This document shows positions 12,301 to 24,565 of a DNA stretch of 64,000 bases, piece after piece. The DNA is from Punica granatum. Lineage: Eukaryota; Streptophyta; Magnoliopsida; Myrtales; Lythraceae. The first letter of the stretch is position 1, and each line of letters begins with the position of its first letter. Where the stretch lies: positions 22,759,363 to 22,823,362 of the forward strand of contig NC_045130.1 in NCBI RefSeq assembly GCF_007655135.1, read 5' to 3'. Both the position numbers and the translations under genes were made by a program. The notes beneath the pieces were generated by a model. The model saw only the letters and a program-made list of their open reading frames with translations, ran no database searches and was not told the DNA's origin.

Positions 12301-13216
12301 TGTTCGGAGACCACTGCGATCTCTATTTGTCAAAAACGAGTCCCAAAGGCTTGCTGGGAGGCGTTTATGACCATTAAAACGTCACTCGGGAGCTCGGTAT
12401 GATTTGCTTGGTCCGAGCCGAAATGATTTCCTAGCCCTTGGGGGTTGTTGGGAGTGGGTGGTGCAAAGCTCGGACATCAACATTTCCTCGAATGAGCTCT
12501 AAGGGCAAGATTCCGCTTGAAAGTGGCCCTTTTGTTGCCGGAATAGTACTCGGGAAACCTAAATGGATTGTGCAATGCGATCAGGGTTCGTTTTCCCAGG
12601 CCTTGAGGTCTTCGGGATTGGTTGGCATGGATTTCGTGCACTGACGGTTCATTAAAAGGGTCTCTGGCCATGTTTCTGTGTAAAAAGGGGCCCTTTCTCC
12701 GGGTCGGGATCCACTCGGGAGACCAAGACGAACTCCGAAAGGCAGTCTGAAACTTGTTCCTAGGTCCTGGTGGTCCTTGGATGTGTGCAGGCTTGTTTCC
12801 GGGTGCCATTTATTTGTTCGTGAATCGGGCCTCTCGGGGGCCCCGTCAAGAAGGCGTCTGTGTATATTCGGGAGTGCCCCGGCTTAAGCAAGGTACTTCT
12901 AAAGTGTATCCAGATGTGCCATTGGTCATTTTAGCACCAAGAGGGATTTTTTGAGTCCCATATTGGATACCTCCTGACGCTCCGGTAATCCGGTGATGAA
13001 TAGTGCCATAGTGCCAGCTACTGTTGCTTCGGGACTCGTCGTCCGTTTACTCTTCCGATTGCCCTCTCGTGCTCTCCTAGTGGACCCTGCTGTTCTCTTG
13101 TTATTCATGACTCTGTGCCCGCACATTTGCCTCCGGTTTTCCGATCGTGAATAGTATCCCGAGCTTTGGTCGGAAGTACTCTGTTGGAGCCGGTGGACCA
13201 AAATTGAGTGTTGACA
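9390..13216 (-). mobile_element. Chimeric LTR: A-like left part, B-like right part (3' side of B1)
   Basis: The LTR starts TGTATGG and follows family A to about 11557. From TGAAGTTTGAGAGG at about 11558 it follows the B1 5' LTR (28990-30656) closely to the end TGTTGACA at 13216. The right end abuts a minus-strand PPT, so this is the left (3') LTR of the minus-strand element B1. The flank AGGCA at 9385-9389 does not match the bases after the B1 right LTR (GTCGA), so the left end does not belong to the original B1 insertion. Deletion or ectopic recombination between an A and a B LTR is the likely origin. The primer-site-like motif of other LTRs is degraded here (about 9515). Confidence 0.7.
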
Positions 13217-13230
13217 GCTTGCCCCTCTTT
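13217..13230 (-). promoter_or_regulatory. Polypurine tract of B1
   Basis: GCTTGCCCCTCTTT on the plus strand is the exact reverse complement of the PPT at 27-40 and touches the LTR end at 13216. It marks a minus-strand element. Confidence 0.85.
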
Positions 13231-13263
13231 GGTTGCGTGCTCGATAAGAGGACGTAACCAAAG
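13227..13263 (-). other. PPT-proximal hairpin, B1 copy
   Basis: Arms CTTTGGTTGCGT (13227-13238) and ACGTAACCAAAG (13252-13263) pair over 12 positions with one G-T pair on the plus strand, around a 13-base loop (13239-13251). One arm overlaps the PPT. The same architecture recurs at 38314-38350 and 46906-46942 with changed but mostly still pairing arms. Confidence 0.6.
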
Positions 13264-13472
13264 ATCATGAGAAGCATCCCATTTTGGTCCCGGCGACCGC
13301 CTTGTTGTCACTCCCTGTAGTAGCTCGCCCCTCCGATTTGGATACTTAAGGAAGATGTGCAAAAGCGCCCGAACCTGTCACAGGGTAACCATATGGTTGA
13401 GAAGCGAAAATTATGAAATGTAGATGAGGGGCCTAAGCCCGCATGACAGTATGTGCAAGGCCGAGGCCCGTG

Positions 13473-14191
13473 GAAAGCAGTAAATCACTAGGCCGAAGCC
13501 CGTAGAAAGCAGTAAATCACTAGGCCGAAGCCCGTGGAAAGCAGTAAATCACTGGGCCGAAGCTCGTGGAAAGCAATAAATCACTAGGCCGAAGCCCGTG
13601 GAAAGTAGTAAATCACTAGGCCGAAGCCCGTGGAAAGCAATAAAATTACTAAAATCACTAGGCCGAAACCCGTGGAAAGTAGTAAAATTACTTGGTCGAA
13701 GCCCGTGGAAAGCAGTAAATCACTAGGCCGAAGCCCTTGGAAAGCGGTAAATTACTAGGCCGAAGCCCGTGAAAAGCGGTAAATCACTAGGCCGAAGCCC
13801 GTGGAAAGCGGGAAATCACTAGGCCGAAGCCCGTGGAAAGCGGTAAATTACTAGGCCGAAGCCCGTGGAAAGCGGTAAAATGACTAGGCCGAAGCCCGTG
13901 GAAAGCGGTAAATTACTAGGCCGAAGCCCGTGGAAAGCGGTGAATCACTAGGCCGAAGCTCGTGGAAAGCAGTGAATCACTAGGCCGAAGCCCGTGGAAA
14001 GCGGTAGATCACTAGGCCGAAGTCCATGGAAAGTAGTAAAATTACTAGGTCGAAACCCGTGGAAAGCAGTAAAATTACTAGGCCGAAACCCGTGGAAAAC
14101 AATAAAATTACTAGGCCGAAACCCGTGGAAAGCAGTAAATTACTAGGCCGAAGCCCGTGGAAAGTAGTAAATTACTAGGCCGAAGCCCGTG
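13473..14191. repeat. 32-33 bp tandem array, left segment
   Basis: About 22 copies of a unit such as CTAGGCCGAAGCCCGTGG followed by AAAGCAGTAAATCA. Variants alternate between AAATCAC (32 bp) and AAAATTAC (33 bp). The array sits in the 3' UTR of B1 close to the PPT. It is interrupted at 14191 by a solo LTR and continues at 19404. Confidence 0.9.
14187..14191. repeat. Target-site duplication CCGTG, left copy
   Basis: CCGTG of the array unit GCCCGTGG, repeated at 19404-19408 on the other side of the solo LTR. Confidence 0.85.
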
Positions 14192-17100
14192 TGTCAGCAC
14201 CCCATTTTGGACCACCGGATCCAACAGAGGACTTCCGACAGGAGCTCGGGACACTATTCACGATCGACAATTGGAGGTGAACATGCGGACATGGAATCAT
14301 GAAGTACGGGAGAGAAACATGGTCCACTGAGAAGACAGGGGAGAGCAATCAGAAAGGCAAATAGACGACAAATCTCAGAGCAACAGGAGCTAGCATTGCG
14401 GCACTATTCAGCACCGAAGCATCGAAAGGTGCCCAATATGGGACTCTAAAAATCCCTCTCGGTGCCAAAGTGACCAATGACGCATCCGGGCGCGTTTCGG
14501 AGGTGTCCTGCTTAGGCCAGGGCGTCCCCCAATCTCTCACGGACGCCTTTTCTAACAAGGCTCCCGGGGCCCGATCCACTGATGAATAAACGGCACCCCA
14601 AAACGGGCCTACAAGCACTCAGGGACCACCGGGGTCATGGAACAAGCTTCAGATGACTTTTCGGAACTCTACAGGGGTTCCCAAGGGATGTTTCAGTGGT
14701 CGCAAATGCCTCCCAGCGAATCTTCGGGGCACATTCATGGAGAACAGAGATCACAGAGATCCCCGAACACCTCGAGACACTCGAGAAACACTGAGAAAGC
14801 CCCGGTCTCAAGTCCCTAGGTCTCCCCCGGCTGACGGTCTTCGGTCGAGGATGACGAGCCAACGATCCCCCAGGAGGCAAAAGGGTCACCGAAACGAACA
14901 TTAAGATGCACAAAGAGCAATCGGGGACCGGGGACGGTTAATTCCACTCTGAAAGCCCAAACGGGACAAAACCGACTCTCGAGGCGCCGAGTCACCCGAG
15001 CTTTCATTCACACGACATATGGCGATATTAGGCTCATTCAAATCCTCTTCGTTCAAGCATTCCAAATCTACTAATTAATCGGACATCGGAGATCGGACGC
15101 GCGTTCAATCAAGTCTCGAGCTTTTCTCAGCTTTTCTCTTAGTCAAATGGGACCCATAGCTCAGCCAAGCCAAGCCTCCAAGCCGCGGCCCAACCCCAAG
15201 CCACGGCTCAATCCCTAAGCCACGGCTCAATCCCAAAATTCGGTGGCTCAAACTCAAGAAGCTCCCTCCACCACACAAATTCAAATATCTCTTACACCCT
15301 CTTACACATCTCTCCCATCCATCACCTCCCATCACCCTTCCTCTTACTTCCCCTACACCCTAAGTGACACTTCCCCACTCTAATCCATTTCCAAAATTCG
15401 GAACCCCCTTAAGCACCCCACTAATTGCACTTAATTTCTCTAATTTTGCATCATTAGCCTTCCTATATAAGCCTCTTGGGTCATTAACTTAATCACAACT
15501 CAACTTCCATCATCTCTCTAGCTTTCTCACTCTAGGAAACCCTCTCCAAGCCCTCTCAAAGTTCAGCATTTTCCAAAAATCGTCTAGCTTTCCCTCAGCC
15601 CGAAACCAAGGCAAAATTGCCGGAAAACTCAACCGTTTTCCGGCGACCGCCACTCAACCCGAACCAAACTTGACCAAACTTTATATCCCACATGTATTCG
15701 ACCTCCCGAGTCCATTTCTAGTGTTAGTTTTGGCATTTGAAGCTTCCAACATGCAGTTCCAGCCCAGTCCAGAATCGGGTCCCTAGGGAGTTTCCTGGTT
15801 TCTAGGCGAGTTCTTCCTTCCCGACTTATCCGAGCCTCAAACAAACTTCATACCCCACATGTATTCGACCTCCCGAGTCCATTTTCGGCCTTAGATTTTC
15901 ATTTGGAAGCTTCCAGCAGTCGGTTTTGCCCCTGTCCAGAATTGGGCTCCCTAGACGGTTTCACGGCTTCCCGGGATTCTTCGACGCCATTCCTTCCCAC
16001 AACCATGGCGAGTCATGCCATCACTTTCTAAGGGTTCCTCATGACCCTCACTCTCCCCCGTGACGAGGTGGTCACGTGCCGAGAGCCGCTCAACTGCGCA
16101 AGACCGCCCTTTTTCAATCTTTTCCTTTACCGGGTTTCCACAGTTTTTTTTATCGGTTTCTCTTTGCATTTCCAGTTGAAATCAGTCGTGCGCACGCCAC
16201 AAGCTGGTCACGAACACCAAGAGCAGTCCCTTAGGAGTCTGAGGAACTCGAGCCAGCTCGGTGAAACACCCGGAGCCCCCTTTGCAGCCGTTTCAACCCA
16301 AACAGCACAGTCGGGTCTGTCCCTCTGATTTTCTTTTCTGACAGGAACTTTGCAGGAGCATACAGGTCAGCTCGGGTTGAATCTCACTACGAGCCACCTA
16401 TCACCGTGATCCTCAGTCAGTTAGGAGTCCAATGCCACCGACCTTGCATCAAAAGACCACCGGGAGCCTCCTGTGGAGCCGTTTCTTCATCGGGTGCCAG
16501 GTGTTCTGTTTTGAACCGACTGGGTCTGTCTTTTTTTTTACTGACCCTATTTTGTTTTTGATTTCCTGAAAATCTAAGGATTTTCTCCTCCCGAAACCAC
16601 CGTAGACGCGATCCTTGGTCTCTTGGGAATCCAATGCAACTGGCCCCGCACGAAAATTCCATCCCGATCAACCGGTACAGCCCCGACAAGCCGGACTGCC
16701 AGTCGGGTCTGCCGCCGACCCGACTTCACTGATTCGGGTCTGTTCATTCCAGGGGGCAGAACCGACTTCCCAAGCCCTTTTTTCGGCTTTCCTTGAATTT
16801 TCCCGCATCCCGGGGCTAGGTATAATCATTCCCAACTAAGAGAAGTTAGGACTTTTACGTTTTCTTTGAGTTTGTGGGGCGATAAGGCGGTCCATGACCG
16901 ATTCGCATGCAAGTTTATGTTTTTATGCGTTTTTACATTGTATTATGCATGTCTTCATCGTATATAGTGCTAGCATGTCGGGAAATAGCTTGAATCGGAG
17001 TCAAGGAGACATTGTTGGATCGGGCAGGCCAAAGGAGCCTCTTGGCCTCACCCCAAGGGAGGTGGCCGAGAGCCCCTCTTGGCTTCCTCGGGCCATGGAT

Positions 17101-19403
17101 GGCCTCCTTTCCCCGACTCAAGTCGTTTCCCGAGTTTTTACATTTTTCACTTCCCATGAGTCGGTGCCGTTTTATCGATTTCTCTAAATATCGTGTTTGT
17201 GCTTGTTTGTATGTTTAATTGCGTTCCTAAGATCATGGCGGCACCAGCTATGTAAAAAATATACGTTGTCATCGTGTTTGATGTTTTATGCATGCAAGAA
17301 ACGGTCAAAACCGATTCTTGGAATTGATTGTAAACACCATTTTCATTTAATCGTTGGTTTCATGTTAATTCGTATGCTAGATACGTTAATATCGAACAAT
17401 CATTTCATTGATCCATAACAATTGAGGTTTGAGGTCTCAATCATTAAACCATTCCACAAATGGGAGAAACGGGACGTATCATTTGGTTAATTAAATCATC
17501 TTGGACTAAATAATCGGATAAATTGATTATTAATTCGTAAGCGCGTCGATGGCTCACGGAACGGCGAGAATGCCCTTTTCCTTAAAAAGCCCACAATTTC
17601 AAAACACCAAGACGTGTAACACGAATAGAATCGACGTCTAGCGAGTACTCGCGTGCTACGACTGGAGTCCGGGCCCGATTTGAGGCGGCTCGAGTCGGGA
17701 CACGCGAGTCCTCCCTAGACTTCTTCGTGTCACACGATCTTCAATTTGTACACGAACATCACACGTTTTATTATCCAAGGGCATAATCGTCATTCCGAGA
17801 TTCACCGATATCCTAGGCGTTAGGGAGTTGGATACACCTCGATCTATGGGCGAGAAAGGGTAACCCGTTCGGTTGCGAGTTTCATTCGCACGGCCCATTC
17901 CGTTCACTTTCGGTGTTTCTATCTTCCTATCGTAGATTCGGTGGTGAACATTTTATTTCAGTTACAAAATACGAAGAACCGGATTAATCATGCACTCGAC
18001 TTAAACGGATATTAGATAATGGGTAGGTGGAATGTTAGATTCCAATCTAGAGTCAAAATACGAGTTTGGCTAATTCGGTGAAACCGCAGTGTCATCTCAC
18101 TGAATAAGAATCTTAAAACAAATTCACACACGTAATCGGCTTAGAACCATATTCTAGCCCACCATCTATGTTTGCCTAGGATAGACGCATTGTTTTTTAA
18201 TCAACCCCGGTTAATAACTGATTAAATCACGTACATTCGACTTAACACACAACTTGTCTGTATTCACCTACATTTGTCAGTTGTTATCTGTCTTTCATCA
18301 GTTTTATCAGTTTTCTTCTGTTTTCAATTGTCTTTTACTAATTTGTTGCGATTCGGGTCCGAGCCCATAGGTTACGTGTTGCACGGGGTCCAACGCCCCA
18401 AATCACCGAACACGAGGTCCAACGCCTCCTAATTCACTGAGCGTGTGCAACCCGAGTGCGGAATGAGATCTAGCCTCGAGTCACCATCGCGCTCCAAACA
18501 TGGCCTATGTGGAAGGCAATTTGGATTGGATGCGTGAAACGTGTTTAGATATCACCCGGGAGCTCAATCGGTCCAACGGTTGCAGTGGGAACTAATCGGT
18601 TCTCCTGCAAACCGTCGGTTCGATTGGACCCGACCCCCGGCTCTTTGAGCCCGCTTTGCCTTAATTTGTTTGGCGATCATTCAAAATACACGGTGAGCCG
18701 GAGCGGAATATTGGCCCAATTCAAACCGATCGGGATCCATTTACTTTATTCAGTTGTACTCTGTAATAATTCGACTGTACATTATGAGGATCTTATTTGT
18801 ACATCTATTCATTCATTTGTAAGGATCCCCGATCGGCAAGCGAGAGGTCCTAGTGTTGAACCGGTCAAGTCGGTCTATTAATGCCTAGAGACGAGTGAGC
18901 CCGAATACTCGCGGTTTCGGTTCACGCAGGGAGTCGACCGCCGTGGTTTGACAAACTGTAACGCTAAGATAGTGAACCGATTCCTCGACGCACAAGCCTA
19001 CTCATCTTTCGGATTATTGGCCCAACTTGATCAATTCATCGATTTTACGGTGTCAAAACGAGCGAGTCAAGTGCAACTCTAAATCACGCGGTAAATAAAT
19101 AAAACGACAAGCCCAGCAAACTAGAGTACCGAAAAGGCGTGCAGGATATAGGCCCGCACGTAATAGAACCCCCGAATTTGGAATTTCCGGTTCCGTACGA
19201 CCATTGCCTTAGTATTTAGGTGTACCTCGTACCCCTAGACCCAGATGACTCAACGGCCCTCGACCTACGGGTCGTAAATAGTGAGTGGCGACTCCTTCTC
19301 ACGTGCGTCCGTCGCGCGTCCCCTGGAAGGTGGATACTTCCAAGCAGCGTTACGTAGGCTTCGCGCATGCGTGCCCCGACGAGATGAAATTCGGGTGCGC
19401 ACA
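14192..19403 (+). mobile_element. Solo LTR, family B, inserted in the tandem array
   Basis: A complete LTR of 5212 bp, TGTCAGCACC...GGGTGCGCACA, bounded by CCGTG duplications, with array units on both sides. No PBS, PPT or interior is attached. It is inverted relative to the host element B1 and matches the reverse complement of the B1 5' LTR (24885-30656). It carries a TATA-like box at 15464 and a primer-site-like TGGCGACTCC at 19286-19295. No coding domain is seen. Confidence 0.88.
15464..15471 (+). promoter_or_regulatory. Candidate TATA box of the family B LTR
   Basis: TATATAAG in TTCCTATATAAGCCTC, followed by a CT-rich stretch (CTCTCTAGCTTTCTCACTC). It aligns with TTTATAAG on the minus strand at about 29096-29103 of the B1 LTR. 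Function is inferred from sequence only. Confidence 0.5.
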
Positions 19404-19408
19404 CCGTG
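19404..19408. repeat. Target-site duplication CCGTG, right copy
   Basis: Second copy of the duplication flanking the solo LTR at 14192-19403; it is also the resumed array unit. Confidence 0.85.
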
Positions 19409-20430
19409 GAAAGTAGTAAAATTACTAGGCCGAAACCCGTGGAAAATAGTAAATTACTAGGTCGAAGCCCTTGGAAAGCAGTAAAATTACTAGGCCGAAG
19501 CCCGTGGAAAGCAGTAAATCACTAGGCCGAACCCCATGGAAAGCGGTAAATTACTAGGCCGAAGCCCGAGGAAAGCGGTAAATTACTAGGCCGAAGCCCG
19601 TGGAAAGAGGTAAAATGACTAGGCCGAAGCCCGTGGAAAGCGGTAAATCACTAGGCCGAAACCCATGGATAGCAGTAAAATTACTAGGCTGAAGCCCGTG
19701 GAAAGCAGTAAAATTACTAGGCCGAAGCCCGTGGAAAGCAGTAAATCACTAGGCGGAAGCCCGTGGAAAGCAGTGAATCACTAGGCGGAAGCCCGTGGAA
19801 AGCAGTGAATCACTAGGCCGAAGCCCGTGGAAAGCAGTGAATTACTAGGCCGAAACCCGTGGAAAGCGGTAAATTACTAGGCCGAAGCCCGTGGAAAGCA
19901 GTAAAATTACTAGGTCGAAACCCGTGGAAAGCAGTAAAATTACTAGGTCGAAGCCCATTGAAACAGTAAAATTACTAGGTCGAAACCGGTGGAAAGCAGT
20001 AAAATTACTAGGCCGAAGCCCGTGGAAAGTAGTAAATCACTATGCCGAAGCCCATGGAAAGCAGTAAATTACTAGGCCGAAGCCCGTGGAAAGCAGTAAA
20101 TTACTAGGCCGAAGCCTGTGGAAAGCAGTAAAATTACTAGGCTGAAGCCCGTGGAAAGTAGTAAATCACTAGGCCGAAGCCCGTGGAAAGCAGTAAAATT
20201 ACTAGGCCGAAGCCCGTGGAAAGCACTAAAATTACTAGGCCGAAACCCGTGGAAAGCAGTTAAATTACTAGGCCGAAACCCGTGGAAAGCAGTAAAATTA
20301 CTAGGTCGAAACCCGTGGTAAGCACTAAAATTACTATGCCGAAACCCGTGAAAAGCAGTTAAATTAATAGAAAGAAGCCCGTGGAAAGCAGTAAAATTAC
20401 TAGGCCGAAGCCCGTGGAAAGCAGCAAATG
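19404..20430. repeat. 32-33 bp tandem array, right segment
   Basis: About 31 further copies of the unit found at 13473-14191, so the uninterrupted array held more than 50 copies. Units here favour the 33-bp AAAATTAC form and carry more substitutions (GTCGAAACCC, GCGGAAGCCC). An open frame of repeated LLGRNPWKAV-like residues at 20118-20321 is only a translation of the unit. Confidence 0.9.
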
Positions 20431-20560
20431 TGGACGCGGAGTCCAGAAAGCAGTAAATGTAAATGCAAAGTCCGAAAAGCAGTAAATGTGGACGCGAAGT
20501 CCGGAAAGCTGTAAAAATTGACTCGAAGTACTGGACACGAAGTCCGGAAAACAGTAAATA
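20415..20560. repeat. Degenerate repeats at the array edge
   Basis: Four or five loose units of the form GTGGACGCGAAGTCCGGAAAGCAGTAAAT share the AAAGCAGTAAAT half of the main unit but have a different other half. They look like the older or ancestral edge of the array. Confidence 0.6.
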
Positions 20561-23500
20561 TCACGGGTGTGCTGTGGGGACGCGGTGGTTGGCGCCGATC
20601 GCCAGTTGTCGCACGATTTAGAATTTGTTGGACAATGGCATCAGGTATGCGGCCGTGAAGGCATTGATTTGCCGGAGACTAGTCCCGCTGTTGGGGTGGT
20701 TGCCTGTTTGTTGGGGATGCCCCGATCTTGTCATTGGGACTCGAGCTCTAGGGTGGAGCACCTACGTACCCCGAGGGATCGGGAATCAGAGTCCGCCGTA
20801 GTTCCCGCGTTTGTTGTACCTGTGATCCTGACATCATTAGTAAGTCATGGGATTACTAGCGATTTGTAAGCACAGGTAAAAGGAAGTGTTTGTGACGCAT
20901 ACTCTTCAATTTCGGATCGCCTGGGCGACCCGTGGAGAGTTTTTGCTTTGGTGATGCAAATGGGGGTCCCGCTTTCAAAGGCCCCGATGCGAGGCCTTCG
21001 GGGCTCCTGTTGGCCTTGCATGGGCATATTGAGACGTTCTCAAAGGTGCTCAAGATGCTCTATCGGTTGTTTGACGCGCCCGTGAGCTTAGGGCCCTTCT
21101 CATCAAGGTGCCATAGAGCGGCTACATTTGTAACCCGCATGGGGAATTTTTGTTCAAATTTGGTCAGATCTCGGTCTAGTCATTTCCGGAGTGTTATGAC
21201 TAGACTCCTGGAAAGAAATGTCTAGGATTTTGGCTTTGTGGTAGCCGATTGAAGGGTGGCTGTGACCCATTTTGGAGTTGTGCAATGACAAAGAGAAAAG
21301 AGAAAGCTTGGGGAGCACGTTGCCCAAGGCTGAAAGGATACATGGGTTCACGCTTGCCGTGAGACGTACCCACCTTCTCTTTCGTCCTTCGGTTGGTGTT
21401 GGCTGGCTTAAACTGTTTGGATTGCGTGCTTGGTCGCCCGCTGTGCTTGAAGAAGAATCCGCCTTGGACGGTTAAGTTCGGTAGGAGAGCCGATCGGGGA
21501 TCGTGTTGGAGTAGATAACCTGGCCATTTCCCTTAGGGATCCCTGGTCCGCGCAGTGTGCGAAGGCCCAAGGTGACTGTTTTGTTTATCTCTCATTTTAC
21601 TCTCCTTTTGCTACGGTCACCCGCTTCGGGGCCGTACCTCTCAACCTAAAGGGGATGAACTCTCCTTTTGCCACGACCGCCCGCCTCGAGATTTTCAATT
21701 GTGCCTCTCTTTTGCCCTAGCTTTTGCCTAGGTCGCCCTAAGGGGTTTTCGACTTAACGGGCTCGATTCTTTTGCCTCTCGAGTTTGCAAGGGCGAAGGG
21801 TTCGAATGATTCGACCTCCGAGTGCATTACGTTCTGTCTCCGTCGAGGAGTTACGTCTGCTGCTCCCCCTTTTTGTCGGGGTTTGTTGATTTCTTCTTCG
21901 AATTGGCGGTGCCGGAGTTTTATATCTCGGCGGTGCCTTGTTTTGTTCATTGACGGGTTTTTCCCGCTTCTTTTCTCTCTCTCTTCATTGGCGGGTTTTT
22001 CTCGCTTCTTTTCGCTCTGTTTTTTCTTGCAACTGGGTCTGTATTGTGTCCCGTGTATTTGTTTGAAACTCCTCGACTTTGCATCACCGAGGCCGCTTTT
22101 GTTTGCTTTGGCCCATGGAGACTTGATGTATTTCGTTGTCCTAGCCCAATTTTGTGAGGGCTAGTTTTCTCAAAAGTCCGATTCTTGTGCACTCGAAAGC
22201 CGAACTTCGCGTCTTTTGTCCTTGCATACTTTACAAGTCCTTTCCCCTATTGTCTAAAAAGAAAACAAAATTGCCCCAGGAGTGTGGGTGACCAAGGTTG
22301 GATCGCGTGAATGTTGGACGGGGATGCCCCAGTCTTCGTGATCTGTGTCGGGCGTCTTGTGCGATCGCCGCTCCCGATCGTGCATTGTCGCTCCCGTGGA
22401 GGGTGCCCCTTAGATGATAGGCACTCTTGAAGCCAAATGTGTCCTGCCCCGGGACTTGTCGTTGCATGTTGTCGGTGATGGGTCTTTGCAGCGGGGAAGG
22501 CCCAATTTGCCCCGGTGTGTCGCTCGATCTCGGTGGAGACGCACGCGTCGAGGTTGAACGGTTTGTTCGATTGTCTCTGTCTTCGGCATCATGGGGGGTA
22601 CATATTCGTCAGAAACCTCCCTCCTCGAAGTATGAGGAAAGGGTCCGAGAGGAATTCTTAGGGAGATGTGAACCTGTGTATCGTTCTTTGCCTGTGACCG
22701 GCGTGTCCCTGTGAGAGATGACAAAGAAGATGATGCATTAGGTGATTGATCAGTGGAATATGCGGTAAGAAATGTGGAGTGGACCCATAGGAAATCCCCT
22801 TGTCCAACGTGCGATCCATGGGGTGTCGCGCGTGGGGGACACTCAATTCCGAGATCTAGTCATTGCCACCCTGGAGTGGGCAGACCGTGGCTAGGGGCCA
22901 CATAGGTGTACTTTCCCCGATTGCGAGTTGGCATGCGCAACCGTCCTAAGGAAGGCTCAAGGAGCCAGATCCCATGAGGACAGACGAATCGAACAATTCC
23001 GATAGAACCAACAGGGCGTCTTTGGGGTTGTCCTAGTGCGCCCGTGAAGGGTTCGTTCATGCCGGAAGCTCGTTTGGGAATGCATATAAATAAATGTAAA
23101 AGAGAGTTTAGGGAAGAGTGCATGTTGCCCCAGTGGCTGGTTGATGGCCACAGTGGAGGGTGGGCAGGGATCATTCTCCGGTCGGAGATGTGACCATGCT
23201 AGTGACTTTCGCGGCGGGTGGGCAGGACCATGCTTTGTTCGTTGGAGCTGTTGCCTGTGATCTTTTGTGGAGGGAGGGTTGGGATTTGGTGTCAAAGTTC
23301 CAAGGTGCTGGACGGGAAGTGTTCATTGTCCTGATTGTGTTCGTTCAAGGTTCAAGTTGCCTTCTTGTCAATTATTTCCTGCAATGGGAAGAGGAAAAAC
23401 AATGAAGGAACAAGAACTATTCATAATTTGAATGCAACTATGTAGGGGAGCGAACTAGCCTGGTAGGCGTCATGCAAGCACACTGAGAGACATGCACAAG

Positions 23501-24565
23501 GTGTGTCGAGGATGCGTACATGGGCAAGGTAGGGGTGTGCTCGCATGATGCGAAAAGGGCACGTTCAGTTGTGCTAATGGAAGCACTTGTAGCATGGAGG
23601 GACGTGTGCTCAACCATGCAATGACGTAATCGATTGCGCGGGATTAATGGGGAGTTAGTGTTGCTTGGATGGTTAGCCCTTGAGCTACTGATCGTCTCGC
23701 CGTGGAGGAAGGGTGAGGACTATGAAAGGTCCACCTACAAAGGCGGTCACAACTTTGTCTACCGTGTGGTAGTGTTAATTGTCGTGTAAAACAGTAAATG
23801 GATAGGATGCATGCAATGCGTGAGTTTTCAAAAGCTAATGTTGTCGTTCACATTGACTCAAAAGGTTTAAAGTACAATGCAAATTTTGTAAAATAGAGCC
23901 TTAAGCTGATTTGCCACCACACTCGGGGTTTGAGCGAGCGCGGCCTCGGAAAGCACCGGGTCTAGGCGAGGGCCTTGCGGAGACATCTATCCTAGAGTGC
24001 ATGTGTGGGCCTTCATGAGGCCCTTTCCTAGACCTCTCTAGGGCGGCGTTCACTCAAACGAACTCCTGATCGTATCTCTGTAGCTTGTCGCGGGTTTGGG
24101 AGAGCTCCCTCCAAGTTGTGGTTGGCCGGCGAGTTCCTCATCTCTCAACAACCTCTCGGTAATCGAACCTAGTGTTGGTGAGGTTGATCATGCTGTCCCG
24201 GAGTATACGACATCCTCATTTCGTGGCGGGTCGGTGAGGTCCTGGTGTGCTGGTGGACTCTGTCGAGGCGCAGGCAGGAGGCCGAGCGAGGCGTCCCTTA
24301 CCAAGACGATAAGAAAATCTGCTTAGGACTTGTCAACGTGAACGACATCTTAGTGTGTTTTGAAAATTGCATGATGCATATGTGCAGAGAAAAGTAAATG
24401 CACACGGCTTAGTACAAATTACAAGGTACATCGCTCTTGAAATTGAAAAGACTCAAGTGGCACGCAGGCCGACTCGATGGACTGTTGTCGGCGTCGGGTT
24501 GAAGGCTTGCATGGAGGCATAGCACGATGCATGGTTCGGTGCTACAGGGACCGTGCTATCTATGA
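20561..24565 (-). other. Non-coding middle of B1
   Basis: About 4 kb without a recognisable protein. The block 20730-20830 (GGGACTCGAGCTCTAGGGTGG and following) matches 41765-41855 in element C. The block 21590-21770 matches the 3' UTR of A1. From about 22230 to 24560 I recognise nothing: neither the short open frames nor the base composition suggests a gene. It may be old UTR or captured sequence. Confidence 0.6.
21590..21770 (-). other. 3' UTR block with CTCTCCTTTTGC / TTTTGCCTAGG motifs
   Basis: Contains two CTCTCCTTTTGC(T/C)AC units and CTTTTGCCTAGGTCGCC...TTTTCGACTTAACGGG, in the order and spacing found downstream of integrase in A1 (48975-49265). The GCCTAGGTCG and CGACTT halves can pair. 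Conservation between a coding and a non-coding element suggests a cis-acting RNA role; this is inference. Confidence 0.5.

Noticed and set aside
13473..20430. Regularly spaced short repeats resembling a CRISPR array
   Set aside because: Units are contiguous with no unique spacers, the setting is a plant retrotransposon, and a solo LTR lies within. It is a UTR tandem array.
21772..22164. 130-codon frame with a hydrophobic C-terminal half in B1
   Set aside because: It lies over UTR repeats conserved with A1, where the frame is not kept. Phe/Leu/Ser richness follows from T/C-rich DNA.
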